Assembly (NCBI RefSeq): GCF_002979775.1
Contig: NZ_PCPR01000036.1
Span: 1-32,003 of the forward strand
Length of the DNA stretch: 32,003 nt
Direction: 5' to 3'
Source of the DNA: Arthrobacter sp. MYb23
Lineage (GTDB): Bacteria; Actinomycetota; Actinomycetes; Actinomycetales; Micrococcaceae
This document shows positions 22,780-30,129 of this stretch, piece by piece (within the stretch, counting starts at the first letter, position 1; every line of letters begins with the position of its first letter). Under the pieces are notes generated by a model, which worked only from the letters and a program-made list of their open reading frames with translations, was not told the origin of the DNA and made no database searches. The translations under genes and the position numbers were made by a program.

Positions 22780-23407
22780 CGCGGTAGCCGCCGTTGCTGC
22801 TGACATTGCTGCTGAGCGGCGGCCAGGCCGGCCTCGCGATAGCGCACTGGAGTCCACCGTCTTGTCCGCCACGGTGGAGTTGTTGCTGGAAAGGGACACC
22901 CGGGACGTAACAGTCTCTGCGATTACGCAACGTTCAGGCGTAAGCCGGGCTGCCCTGTACCGGCGGTGGAGCAGCCGCGAGGAACTGCTCGCCGCGGCCC
23001 TGGACAGTGTTCGATCCAGTATTGGATTCCAGCGCCGGGACACCGCCCTTGAGACGATCCTCGCCTCTTACGAGCAGGCAGCGATCGACGTTGACGGCAA
23101 GGTGGGCGCACTGGTGAAGAAACGCATTGCCATGGGTCTGGAGAACGACGAACTCCGCGCGTTGTCCTGGGACCGGCACGTTTCCCGACGCCGTGAACCC
23201 ATCGCCGAGGAGATCAGGCGGGGCATCAGGTCCGGCGAGCTCTCGCTGGACCTGGATGTTGAGGCCATGATCGACCTCATCAACGGACTGTATTACTACC
23301 AGTTCGTGGTCCGGGCGCCATCTTCAGACCCCGCCACCGCAGAAGCGACACGGTACCGCGTACGCAATGCCGTGACACTGGTGTGGGAGGGCGCGCTGCG
23401 GCGGTAG
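22772..23407 (+). CDS. TetR-family regulator of the phn operon
   Basis: 211 aa from ATG 22772, overlapping the phosphatase gene by 8 bp. N-terminal region 'RRPGRPRDSALESTVLSATV' leads into the HTH (about 30-70) 'VTVSAITQRSGVSRAALYRR' with WSSREELL after it. The C-terminal helices resemble the TetR_C_11-like group. The longer open frame starting in the phosphatase gene is rejected. As the last gene of phnD-C-E-phosphatase-tetR it is the probable autoregulator, likely binding near 19388-19425. Its ligand may be the imported compound or a product of it. Confidence 0.9.
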   Translation: MPDAVAAVAADIAAERRPGRPRDSALESTVLSATVELLLERDTRDVTVSAITQRSGVSRAALYRRWSSREELLAAALDSVRSSIGFQRRDTALETILASYEQAAIDVDGKVGALVKKRIAMGLENDELRALSWDRHVSRRREPIAEEIRRGIRSGELSLDLDVEAMIDLINGLYYYQFVVRAPSSDPATAEATRYRVRNAVTLVWEGALRR

Positions 23408-23411
23408 CGCC

Positions 23412-24149
23412 CTACTCCTCGAAGTGCGTGGTGATCTTCCCGGACGAAACAGCAGAGATGATGGACTTCGCCAGGTGGCGCAGCTTGATGTTGCGGTTGC
23501 TGGACGCGGTGCGGAGGATGGTGAAGGCCTCGTCCTGGCTGCAATGGTTCTGCGCCATGATGGCCCCCACCGCAAGGTCGATCACGGTGCGGGACTGCAT
23601 GGCAGTGGCCAGATCATTCCGGGCGTCGCTGAGCTGGGCGATCTTCAGGGCAAGGCGCAACGACTTGGAGGCGTGGGACGCAAAGACTTCGGCCCGCTCC
23701 ACGTCGTCGTCGCTGAACGCGTCCGGCTGCTCGGAGTAAAGGTTCAACGCCGCGCGGGTATCGCCTTCAACCAGCAGGGGGACGCTGAGGATGGACCGCA
23801 GGCCTTGGTGCGACGCGGCCCGCACATACCCGGGCCAACGGTGTTCCCGCAGAAGGTCCGGCACCATCACCGAGGTGAGCTTGTCCATTGCAGTGAGACA
23901 GGGGCCATCAAAGTCGCTTTGGAGCTCATCCATGGCCCTGGCGCGATCATCACTGCTGGCCGCGGTAGCCGACTTCTTACGACGCAATACGGTGATGCCG
24001 CAGAAGACGGGTGACTGGGGATGCGAGAGGCTTTCGGCGGAGAAAGCCGCGAGTTCGCCGAGAAAAGCTTCGACGTCTTCGCTGCCCAGGACGAGATCCA
24101 AAAAATAACCATTCTGGAGAGCTTCCTGCTCAGGGCGGGGGTTGACCAT
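23412..24149 (-). CDS. GAF-ANTAR domain transcription antitermination regulator
   Basis: 245 aa from ATG 24149 with AGGA upstream. Residues about 15-160 form a GAF sensor domain ('HQGLRSILSVPLLVEGDTRA' is the typical core). Residues about 175-235 are an ANTAR RNA-binding domain: 'AMQSRTVIDLAVGAIMAQNH' then 'CSQDEAFTILRTASSNRNIK' with the conserved Ala/Ala/Ser-type helix contacts. ANTAR proteins bind two-hexaloop RNA hairpins and prevent termination of target leaders. No histidine kinase receiver is fused, so the GAF domain presumably senses a small ligand or redox state. Convergent with the phn tetR gene, 4 bp apart. The target RNA is not evident here. Confidence 0.9.
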   Translation of the reverse strand: MVNPRPEQEALQNGYFLDLVLGSEDVEAFLGELAAFSAESLSHPQSPVFCGITVLRRKKSATAASSDDRARAMDELQSDFDGPCLTAMDKLTSVMVPDLLREHRWPGYVRAASHQGLRSILSVPLLVEGDTRAALNLYSEQPDAFSDDDVERAEVFASHASKSLRLALKIAQLSDARNDLATAMQSRTVIDLAVGAIMAQNHCSQDEAFTILRTASSNRNIKLRHLAKSIISAVSSGKITTHFEE

Positions 24150-24350
24150 GCACGTTCCTACTGACTGAAATGCGTCCCCAGCAGACAGCAAAGGAGCGAA
24201 AAGGGCCGCCCTCTGCAAAACGGTCTGGCAATACCTTATCGTCCAACGATCACCGGTACAAAGTGCGGCCCTAAGCGGCGTTGACCTGCGGATACATGCG
24301 TAACGGAGATGGATTTGTCAACCCCGGTGGCGGTTTCACAACAACACGAA

Positions 24351-24366
24351 AGTAAGTAGACTTACT
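24351..24366 (+). promoter_or_regulatory. Palindrome upstream of the acidic stress-type protein
   Basis: AGTAAGTAGACTTACT has perfect 6-bp arms (AGTAAG/CTTACT) around TAGA. It lies about 50 bp before ATG 24418 in a 268-bp non-coding region shared with the divergent ANTAR gene. Probably an operator; the protein binding it is unknown. Confidence 0.45.
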
Positions 24367-24417
24367 AATCTCATCCCAGATCCGTAATACGGACCATTCG
24401 TGCAAAGGAGTCATCTC

Positions 24418-24831
24418 ATGGGCGTTGAAGACAGCATCCGCAAGGCTACCGAAAACGCAATGGAAGACCTGGCCGGCACCTCCGATCCCGTTGACAATCG
24501 GCGTGTCCCCGAGCCTGGCGAGAAAGACGACGACATTCAGGTTCACTCCTCCATCAGCGAAGGCTCCAACGCCATGGACGAGGACCATACGCCGGAGAAC
24601 ACCCAGATGGGGCGCCACCGCGCCGAAGGGTTGCCCGACGGCGGGCGCAACTTTGATGACCAAGCGTCCGACGCCGGCACACGACAGGACAGCCCAGCGG
24701 ACACGGACGCTTCGGCCGGCTCGGGAGACGTCTCAGGCCCGGCCGGGCTGCCGACTGACGACCCCGACGACCTGCGCGCAGACCCCTCCGAAGGCGGAGG
24801 AGACCCGTCCACGAGCATGGGCCGAGGCTAG
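24418..24831 (+). CDS. Acidic, mostly disordered protein (possible stress protein)
   Basis: 137 aa from ATG 24418 with an excellent AAAGGAG site. The N-terminus 'MGVEDSIRKATENAMEDLAG' is a short amphipathic helix recalling CsbD-like stress proteins. The rest is Asp/Glu/Gly/Ser/Pro-rich with no hydrophobic core and repeated 'D-x-P-x-D' runs, so it is probably intrinsically disordered. Codon use is normal for the window. I infer a general stress or desiccation role from composition only; no family can be named. Confidence 0.7.
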   Translation: MGVEDSIRKATENAMEDLAGTSDPVDNRRVPEPGEKDDDIQVHSSISEGSNAMDEDHTPENTQMGRHRAEGLPDGGRNFDDQASDAGTRQDSPADTDASAGSGDVSGPAGLPTDDPDDLRADPSEGGGDPSTSMGRG

Positions 24832-25023
24832 CTCACCGGACTAGCTCATGGTGAGGCCGCGCCCGCTGTCCACGTTCTGAATTCCATGTTCCTTCACGAC
24901 CCTCTTTGACGCGGCGAGGTCCGGAATTCAGCCGATTTTGGTTGTATACCGCGCTTTCCGTGCTCAAAGTGGGTGGTGAGCGCACAAGCATCCAGCCTGT
25001 CCCGTTGCAGGTAGGCTTCGGGG

Positions 25024-25524
25024 ATGCTCCCCCACCCGACAGCCCGCCTGCGCTTCCGCGAGATGACTCCCGCTGACGTGGAAGCGATGAGTTCCATGCT
25101 GGGTGATCCCGCAGTGATGACGTACTACCCCGCACCGAAGTCACGGGAAGAATCCGAGCAGTGGATCGCCTGGAACCAGGCTAACTACGCACGCGACGGA
25201 TTTGGATTATGGATTGTGGAAACGCTCGACGGCGGGTTCGTGGGCGACTGCGGGTTGACGTGGCAGTCGGTGAACGGCCGGCCCGAGCTTGAAGTCGGCT
25301 ATCACGTACGGTTGGAACTTCAAGGGCGGGGGTATGCGACGGAGGCGGCCCTGGCGTGTCTGGAATTCGCTCGCGATGTGGTCGGTGCTGCCTGGCTTGT
25401 AGCAATCATCCACCCGGACAATGCAGCCTCGCTCCGGGTTGCAGAGCGCCTGGGCATGCGCCATCTCCAGGACGATCTTGGCGGTTCAATGATGAGGACA
25501 GTGATGGGCGTGGAGTTGAGCTAG
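25024..25524 (+). CDS. GNAT N-acetyltransferase (RimJ/RimL type)
   Basis: 166 aa. The Acetyltransf_3 layout is clear: N-terminal 'TARLRFREMTPADVEAMSSM' (strand and helix), 'EQWIAWNQANYARDGFGLWI', 'GDCGLTWQ', 'ELEVGYHVRLELQGRGYATE' containing the acetyl-CoA pyrophosphate loop QGRGYAT, and 'PDNAASLRVAERLGMRH' near the end. It transfers acetyl from acetyl-CoA to an amine; the substrate could be a protein N-terminus, amino acid or antibiotic. The upstream 190 bp hold a 9-bp inverted repeat (CTGAATTCC, 24877-24885, with GGAATTCAG, 24923-24931) but no gene I trust. Confidence 0.9.
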   Translation: MLPHPTARLRFREMTPADVEAMSSMLGDPAVMTYYPAPKSREESEQWIAWNQANYARDGFGLWIVETLDGGFVGDCGLTWQSVNGRPELEVGYHVRLELQGRGYATEAALACLEFARDVVGAAWLVAIIHPDNAASLRVAERLGMRHLQDDLGGSMMRTVMGVELS

Positions 25525-25569
25525 CTCACGTCCTGTTGGGCGTACCGTCAGTCGCGTTAGGGTTTGCCG

Positions 25570-26259
25570 CTACCAGGCCAGGTCGGCCGATCCCAGTGAA
25601 ACGAACCGTGGGGAGGTTCGGTCCGAGGAATCAACCAGTTCCCTCAGCTCCCGGGCCGCCACCCCCGGATCCTTGGAAGCGTCTGCCTGCCCCATCCCGG
25701 TGGCCAGTTTGCCCGGGTGAACCGCCAAGCATCGAACCCGCCCGGCGAGGTCTTGAGCGAGGGAGATAGTCAGCATGTTCTGTGCGGCCTTGGATATTTT
25801 GTAGGCGTAGCTTGTGGAAAGATCCGAGTAGTCACCGCGTGCCTGCGCCGCCACAGAGCCCAAGCGGGACGTGACGTTGATGATCATCGGATCCGGCGCA
25901 GCCAACAACTGAGGCAAAAGGGCCTGCACCAGACGCAAGGGGCCGGCGACGTTAACATCGACGGCGTTCATGACACCTGCCGTTGCGATGTCGCCCAGCC
26001 CCGCGTGCTGAGCTCCTTGGGCCGCATTGTTGATAAGCACGTCAATGGGTCCGTTTCCGATGACTGACATCAACTCGAGGGTGGGCTCATCCCGAACGTC
26101 GTGAGTTGCCGTCGCGACGTGCTGCCGTTCGGCCGACGTCGCGGGTGCTCGCGTGAGCGCGACAACCGCCCATCCGGCGTCGGAGAATTCGTCCACCAAC
26201 GACTTACCCAATCCGCGGCCGGCACCCGTAATGACCGCGAGCCTTCTCCTCTGCCTCAA
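25570..26259 (-). CDS. Short-chain dehydrogenase/reductase
   Basis: 229 aa, classical SDR length. The cofactor motif TGAGRGLG is at residues 11-18, 'VLINNAA' (NNAG equivalent) at about 74-80, Ser around 131-135 in 'INVTSRLGS', and the catalytic pair Tyr153-x3-Lys157 in 'YAYKISKAAQN'. The ending 'VHPGKLATGMGQADASKDPG' matches the substrate loop seen in C-factor-like SDRs. It probably reduces a ketone with NAD(P)H. Its ATG overlaps the upstream stop by 4 bp (26256-26259), so it is the second gene of a two-gene unit. Confidence 0.92.
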   Translation of the reverse strand: MRQRRRLAVITGAGRGLGKSLVDEFSDAGWAVVALTRAPATSAERQHVATATHDVRDEPTLELMSVIGNGPIDVLINNAAQGAQHAGLGDIATAGVMNAVDVNVAGPLRLVQALLPQLLAAPDPMIINVTSRLGSVAAQARGDYSDLSTSYAYKISKAAQNMLTISLAQDLAGRVRCLAVHPGKLATGMGQADASKDPGVAARELRELVDSSDRTSPRFVSLGSADLAW

Positions 26260-26945
26260 GCGAATCGGGCGTCCGTGTCGGGGTCCTTGCGGGTGTCCAG
26301 CATGCTGATGATCTTGCTCTCTAGCGCGGCAACCGTCGCCTCCGGCAAGACGATCAGGCCGTCGAGTTCCTTACGGGCGCGCTTATATGCCGTTTGACGT
26401 TCGGCGGGCGTAGCGGCGGTGTCCTCTGCAATGCGCAGGAGTTTCCTGGCCGTAGCCAACCGCTGGCGTTCGGGACCGCTGAAGTTGCCGTCCTTGATAC
26501 GCCTGGCTTCCCGTTCAGCAACATCGAAAGCGAGTTCATAACTGTGGACAGCTGCCCGGTACTCAGCCAGCCTGGCCGGCGTCGAAATTTCTTCAGGGGT
26601 GGCGGGACGTAAGCCGTCGGCCTCTTTCTTAGCCCGCAGGAAGGCGACCGTCAGCGGTTCGCGGACGTCCGTCATGAGCGGGAAGTCGATGAGGTTTCCT
26701 ACGTCCAGCTCGTACTCAAGCCACCTGTGGTTCACGGCATCATGCGCGGCAATCAGCGAGACCACCTCGGCCTGGTTGGCTTCCTCGTGCACCGCGAGTT
26801 GATTCTTCAACTTCAACAACTCCACCTTGCGCCGGTGCCGCTCCGCGCTGGCCTTGGACCACTGACTCGCCCAGCCGCCAGCCATCCCGCCGATAGGGAA
26901 AATGAGCCACCAGTAACTGCCAAGGAAGTCGAAGAGGGGTTCCAC
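26256..26945 (-). CDS. Membrane-anchored, coiled cytosolic protein
   Basis: 229 aa. A single N-terminal TM segment (about residues 7-27, 'FLGSYWWLIFPIGGMAGGWA') is followed by a basic, helical, heptad-like cytosolic body ('KASAERHRRKVELLKLKNQL') that is almost entirely alpha-helical with many charges. No catalytic motif is visible. The family is not recognised by name; similar single-TM helical proteins are common in Arthrobacter. It shares a transcript with the SDR gene. Confidence 0.75.
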   Translation of the reverse strand: MEPLFDFLGSYWWLIFPIGGMAGGWASQWSKASAERHRRKVELLKLKNQLAVHEEANQAEVVSLIAAHDAVNHRWLEYELDVGNLIDFPLMTDVREPLTVAFLRAKKEADGLRPATPEEISTPARLAEYRAAVHSYELAFDVAEREARRIKDGNFSGPERQRLATARKLLRIAEDTAATPAERQTAYKRARKELDGLIVLPEATVAALESKIISMLDTRKDPDTDARFA

Positions 26946-26997
26946 TGCTCCATCCTCCCATGCCTGGACCGGGTCTCAACAGGACTGGCCCAGTTGG

Positions 26998-27486
26998 CTA
27001 GTTGGTGACGTTGAGTGGCTTCATGGGCTTCGCGCAGGAGACCATCTCCAGCTCTACCTCGCCTGGACCGGCCCGGTTGTTCTTACCCGTATCGTCACAC
27101 CAGTCGACTCCCTCCGGCGCGGCATAAACGGCCACCTCGCCCACCGCCGTCTGCAGGGGAACCTCTGTGGTGAAGGTGAACCCGCCCTTGTCAGCCATGG
27201 GCGCCGTGGTGTTGAGGACCTCAACTCCGGTGGCATCGGTGAACACAATGCGGACCTGTGCGTTGCCGCCATAGCGGGGATTGCACGTGGCATCCAGGGC
27301 CGAAACCGTTACCTCTTCCCCAAGCTTTGCGGACGAAGGGGTCACCTTATAGTCGGGAGGCATGCACGGCAGTGAACCCAGTGAAGGGCTACACCCCGCA
27401 GCGCTCATCCCGAGGAACACGGCCAGCACCACCGCAAGAATCCACGACTCCACCCCGCGGCGCTTGGTGTGAGCTGCTCTGGCCAT
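26998..27486 (-). CDS. Predicted lipoprotein, 162 aa
   Basis: Basic N-terminus ('MARAAHTKRRGVE'), hydrophobic stretch and a lipobox-like 'SAAGC' at about 29-33 predict lipid anchoring on the outer face of the membrane. The mature part has an Ig-like beta character ('YKVTPSSAKLGEEVTVSALD', 'GGFTFTTEVPLQTAVGEVAV') and additional cysteines that may pair. No specific family is recognised. It is divergent from the VOC gene with only 47 bp between. Confidence 0.75.
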   Translation of the reverse strand: MARAAHTKRRGVESWILAVVLAVFLGMSAAGCSPSLGSLPCMPPDYKVTPSSAKLGEEVTVSALDATCNPRYGGNAQVRIVFTDATGVEVLNTTAPMADKGGFTFTTEVPLQTAVGEVAVYAAPEGVDWCDDTGKNNRAGPGEVELEMVSCAKPMKPLNVTN

Positions 27487-27533
27487 GACTTCATTGTGGC
27501 ACCGCCGGGGTACCTTCCCGCTACGATTCCCGT

Positions 27534-27965
27534 ATGGACCAGCGACTACATTTCCTCACGTTCGCCACAAAGGATCTCGACGCCGCGCGCGCCTTCTACA
27601 AGGAAGGGCTTGGCTGGGATCCGGCCATGGACGTTCCCGGCGAGATCCTGTTCTTCCAGATTGCGCCGGGGCTGATGCTCGGCCTGTTCGACGCCGAAAA
27701 GTTCGATCAGGACCTCAACAGCTCAACGCCCACACCCGGCGTCAGCGGAGTGACTCTCTCACACAACGTGGGCAGTCCGGAGGAAGTGTCCAGCACCATC
27801 GACGCCCTGGTGGCCGCAGGCGCCACGGTCATCAAACCCGCCCAGGCCGGCGCTTTCGGCGGCATTTTCCACGGCCACGTCAAGGATCCGAACGGGATCG
27901 TCTGGGAGATCGCGCACAACCCCGGCTGGAAGATCGACGACGACGGCACGGTGGTTTTCGGATGA
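27534..27965 (+). CDS. VOC-family (glyoxalase/bleomycin resistance-like) protein
   Basis: 143 aa. Two beta-alpha-beta-beta-beta modules: 'LHFLTFATKDLDAARAFYKE' with 'GLGWDP' and 'GVTLSHNVGSPEEVSSTIDA' with a C-terminal 'VKDPNGIVWEIAHNPGW'. The metal-ligand Glu of the second module ('DPNGIVWEI') is present. The function may be a dioxygenase-like, epimerase or drug-binding protein; no substrate can be assigned. It overlaps the DinB gene by 4 bp (ATGA), forming a two-gene operon. Confidence 0.9.
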   Translation: MDQRLHFLTFATKDLDAARAFYKEGLGWDPAMDVPGEILFFQIAPGLMLGLFDAEKFDQDLNSSTPTPGVSGVTLSHNVGSPEEVSSTIDALVAAGATVIKPAQAGAFGGIFHGHVKDPNGIVWEIAHNPGWKIDDDGTVVFG

Positions 27966-28486
27966 GCGAACTCCCTCAGACTGTTGCCGACGACGTCATC
28001 AACAAGAGTGCCCGCATTCAGTTCGACACCTTTCTGGACGAGCACCGCAGAGCCCTGAACGCCAGTTTGGATGGGCTCACGGAAGAACAAGCAGGACGGC
28101 GACTGGTCCCCTCGCGTACCACGCTGTTGGGCTTGGTGAAGCACGCGACTTTCGTGGAGAAGGTGTGGTTCGACGAAGCCGTCACGCGAAGGACCCGCGA
28201 AGAGATTGGCATCCCGGCGTCACCTGACGAGTCGTTCATCCTGGACAGCAACGACACCATCGCAAGCATTCAGACGGCTTATCTGGAAGCGTGCGAAGCC
28301 TCCCGGCGCGCGGTTGTTGAACTGGGCCTCGACGATCTCCTGCTGGGAAACCGGCGTGGCCCTCTCCCCCTCCGCTGGGTGTACCTCCACATGCTGCGGG
28401 AACTGGCACAGCACTGCGGGCACGCGGATATCCTGCGTGAGCAAATCCTTGATGCAGACCGGCAGTCTGGCATACCAGAGAGATAA
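27962..28486 (+). CDS. DinB/DUF664-family protein
   Basis: 174 aa, a four-helix bundle. 'ALNASLDGLTEEQAGRRLVP' and 'TTLLGLVKHATFVEKVWFDE' carry the first metal-type His in 'VKHATFVE', and 'LRWVYLHMLRELAQHCGHAD' near the C-terminus carries the H-x3-x-x-x-H-x-x-H pattern typical of DinB-like, often mycothiol-dependent, metalloenzymes. Starts at ATG 27962 overlapping the VOC gene. The longer open frame starting in the VOC gene is rejected. The substrate is unknown. Confidence 0.88.
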   Translation: MSELPQTVADDVINKSARIQFDTFLDEHRRALNASLDGLTEEQAGRRLVPSRTTLLGLVKHATFVEKVWFDEAVTRRTREEIGIPASPDESFILDSNDTIASIQTAYLEACEASRRAVVELGLDDLLLGNRRGPLPLRWVYLHMLRELAQHCGHADILREQILDADRQSGIPER

Positions 28487-28509
28487 CCGCTCGACCTCAA
28501 CTCCTGATA

Positions 28510-28531
28510 TTGCTTGCATCATACGAAGCAA
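28510..28531 (+). promoter_or_regulatory. Inverted repeat upstream of the amidohydrolase gene
   Basis: TTGCTT (28510-28515) and AAGCAA (28526-28531) are perfect 6-bp arms around 10 bp, about 75 bp before the start. Possible operator; evidence is weak. Confidence 0.3.
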
Positions 28532-28607
28532 CTAAGGCATTCTGGAATACCAAATGTTATCCGCAGCCAAGTAGCGGCCTAGCAGCTCGTTCCCCAGGAG
28601 TCCAACA

Positions 28608-29945
28608 ATGTGCCTTCACGATCACACCTCTGCACCCAAACCCCAGGGTGAGTTGCCCCGCCGCGGCATCCTGGCCGGAGCCGCAGCGCTAGCTGGAATC
28701 TCTGTGGCCGGGATCGCCGCACAGTTGGCTTCGGCACCGGCCGCCCTTGCGGACAACACCCAGTCGGGCCCGAACTACCCCGGCCGTCCGCTGACCACCC
28801 AGGCGCTCATCATCGAGGGCGGAACGGTGGTTGACCCCAAGACCGGCGATGCCGTGGCCGACGGCGTGGTGGTTCTCGACGGCGGCAAGGTCACCGCCGT
28901 CGGAACCCGGGACGAAACGCGGAAGGCCGTGGCCGCCGTCGCAAAGCGTGCCCGAGTACTGAACGCTTCGGGCAAATGGGTGCTCCCCGGCCTCGTCGAT
29001 GCCCACGTTCACGCCAACGCGCTGGCTGACGCCCGCGCCCTTTTGCAAGGTGGAGCAACCAGCGTCCGCAGCGGTTCCAGCACCTTCTACCAGGACATTG
29101 CCCTGGCCGCCCTGCCATCGTGGGCTCCTGGACTCTCGCCCCGGATGACTCCGGCGGGCCTGTTCATCTCACCGGATCAGGGCGATTCCCTCCTGGCCGA
29201 TCCGGATCTGGCCCCCTTGGCGACGCTGAGCGGTGGAGTCACGGAGCCCCAAGACCTCGCTTACCTGACCCGTATCAACCTCAAGCGCGGTGCCGAAGTC
29301 ATCAAGACCCGTGCAAACCCGCGGGCGGGGATTCCGGAGCAGGACCCCCGCGAGCTGGTGTACAACGTGGACCAGATCGGAGCGATCGTCAAGGCAGCCA
29401 AGGGTGCCGGCGTCCTCTGCCACGCCTACAGTGCCGAGGGCATTGACGGCGCGGTCCGCGCGGGAGTGCGGAGCATCGAACACGGCGTCTTCATGACGGA
29501 GAAGACCATCCAGGACATGGCCCGGCGCGGCACTTTCTTCACGCCCACCATGGATGCCATCACCAGCATGGCCCGCTCCTCCAACCCCATTCTGGCCGCC
29601 CGCGGAACCGAGTACACGCCCATCCTGCAGGCCGCGGTGCGCGCAGCCAAGGACGCCGGGGTCACCATCGTGGCCGGCACCGATTCCTTCGGAACGGATG
29701 TGACGCCGATTGGCACCGAAGCGCGCTTGCTCGCCGAGGCCGGACTGACACCCTTGGAAGCATTGCAGGCAGCGACCACGAATGCGGCGCGCCTGCTGGG
29801 ACGAGGCGACAATGTGGGACGCCTGGTTCGAGGTTCCATGGCTGACGTCGTGGTGGTGGATTCTGATCCCCTCTCGGACGGTTCGGCCCTGGAAAAGGTG
29901 AGCACAGTTATCGCCCAAGGTGCCGTTGTGCGCTCCAACCTGTAG
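28608..29945 (+). CDS. Tat-exported metal-dependent amidohydrolase
   Basis: 445 aa with AGGAG before the ATG. An N-terminal twin-arginine signal ('LPRRGILAGAAALAGI') ending near 'APAALA' predicts folded export. The amidohydrolase (imidazolonepropionase-like) barrel follows: metal motif HVH at 133-135 in 'GLVDAHVHANAL', probable bridging Lys233 in 'AEVIKTRA', His272 in 'CHAYSAEG', His292 in 'IEHG', and Asp359 in 'VAGTDSFG'. A split beta-sandwich domain flanks the barrel. All metal ligands are present, so it should be active on a cyclic amide, peptide or related substrate outside the cytoplasm. Confidence 0.9.
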   Translation: MCLHDHTSAPKPQGELPRRGILAGAAALAGISVAGIAAQLASAPAALADNTQSGPNYPGRPLTTQALIIEGGTVVDPKTGDAVADGVVVLDGGKVTAVGTRDETRKAVAAVAKRARVLNASGKWVLPGLVDAHVHANALADARALLQGGATSVRSGSSTFYQDIALAALPSWAPGLSPRMTPAGLFISPDQGDSLLADPDLAPLATLSGGVTEPQDLAYLTRINLKRGAEVIKTRANPRAGIPEQDPRELVYNVDQIGAIVKAAKGAGVLCHAYSAEGIDGAVRAGVRSIEHGVFMTEKTIQDMARRGTFFTPTMDAITSMARSSNPILAARGTEYTPILQAAVRAAKDAGVTIVAGTDSFGTDVTPIGTEARLLAEAGLTPLEALQAATTNAARLLGRGDNVGRLVRGSMADVVVVDSDPLSDGSALEKVSTVIAQGAVVRSNL

Positions 29946-29987
29946 CCCGATCCGGGAAACGCGCTCCGCGATGTCGCCCAGATCGCG

Positions 29988-30035
29988 GGAAGTGCGCGGG
30001 ATCGCCGGAGAGGACCGGCGATCCCGCGCGCTTCC
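29988..30035. terminator. Long hairpin after the amidohydrolase gene
   Basis: A 21-bp stem (arms 29988-30008 and 30015-30035) is perfect except for one G-U pair, with loop AGAGGA. It has no downstream T-tract, so it is either a bidirectional or factor-assisted terminator or a REP-like element. It lies 43 bp after the amidohydrolase stop. Confidence 0.6.
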
Positions 30036-30093
30036 GGCGAACTCGCAGTGTTCCGGCATCCCGCTGCAGCCGCCGCGATAGCCCCAAAAACCG

Positions 30094-30123
30094 TTGACAC
30101 GTGACCAAATGGTCACCTATCCT
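30094..30123 (+). promoter_or_regulatory. Promoter and operator of the ArsR-SRPBCC gene
   Basis: TTGACA (30094-30099) and TATCCT (30118-30123) are 18 bp apart. GTGACCAAATGGTCAC (30101-30116), a palindrome with perfect 7-bp arms, fills the spacer, so binding would exclude polymerase. The predicted start point (about 30129-30131) coincides with the ATG at 30130. Confidence 0.7.
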
Positions 30124-30129
30124 GAAGCC

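Noticed and set aside
24877..24931. 9-bp inverted repeat CTGAATTCC / GGAATTCAG with a 37-bp loop
   Set aside because: The loop is too long for a convincing terminator, and it is built around a common 6-bp palindrome; recorded in the GNAT entry but not claimed as a feature.
24833..25144. Minus-strand open frame of about 100 codons between the acidic protein and the GNAT gene
   Set aside because: It overlaps the GNAT start antisense, has Ser/Arg/Gly-rich composition and no ribosome site.
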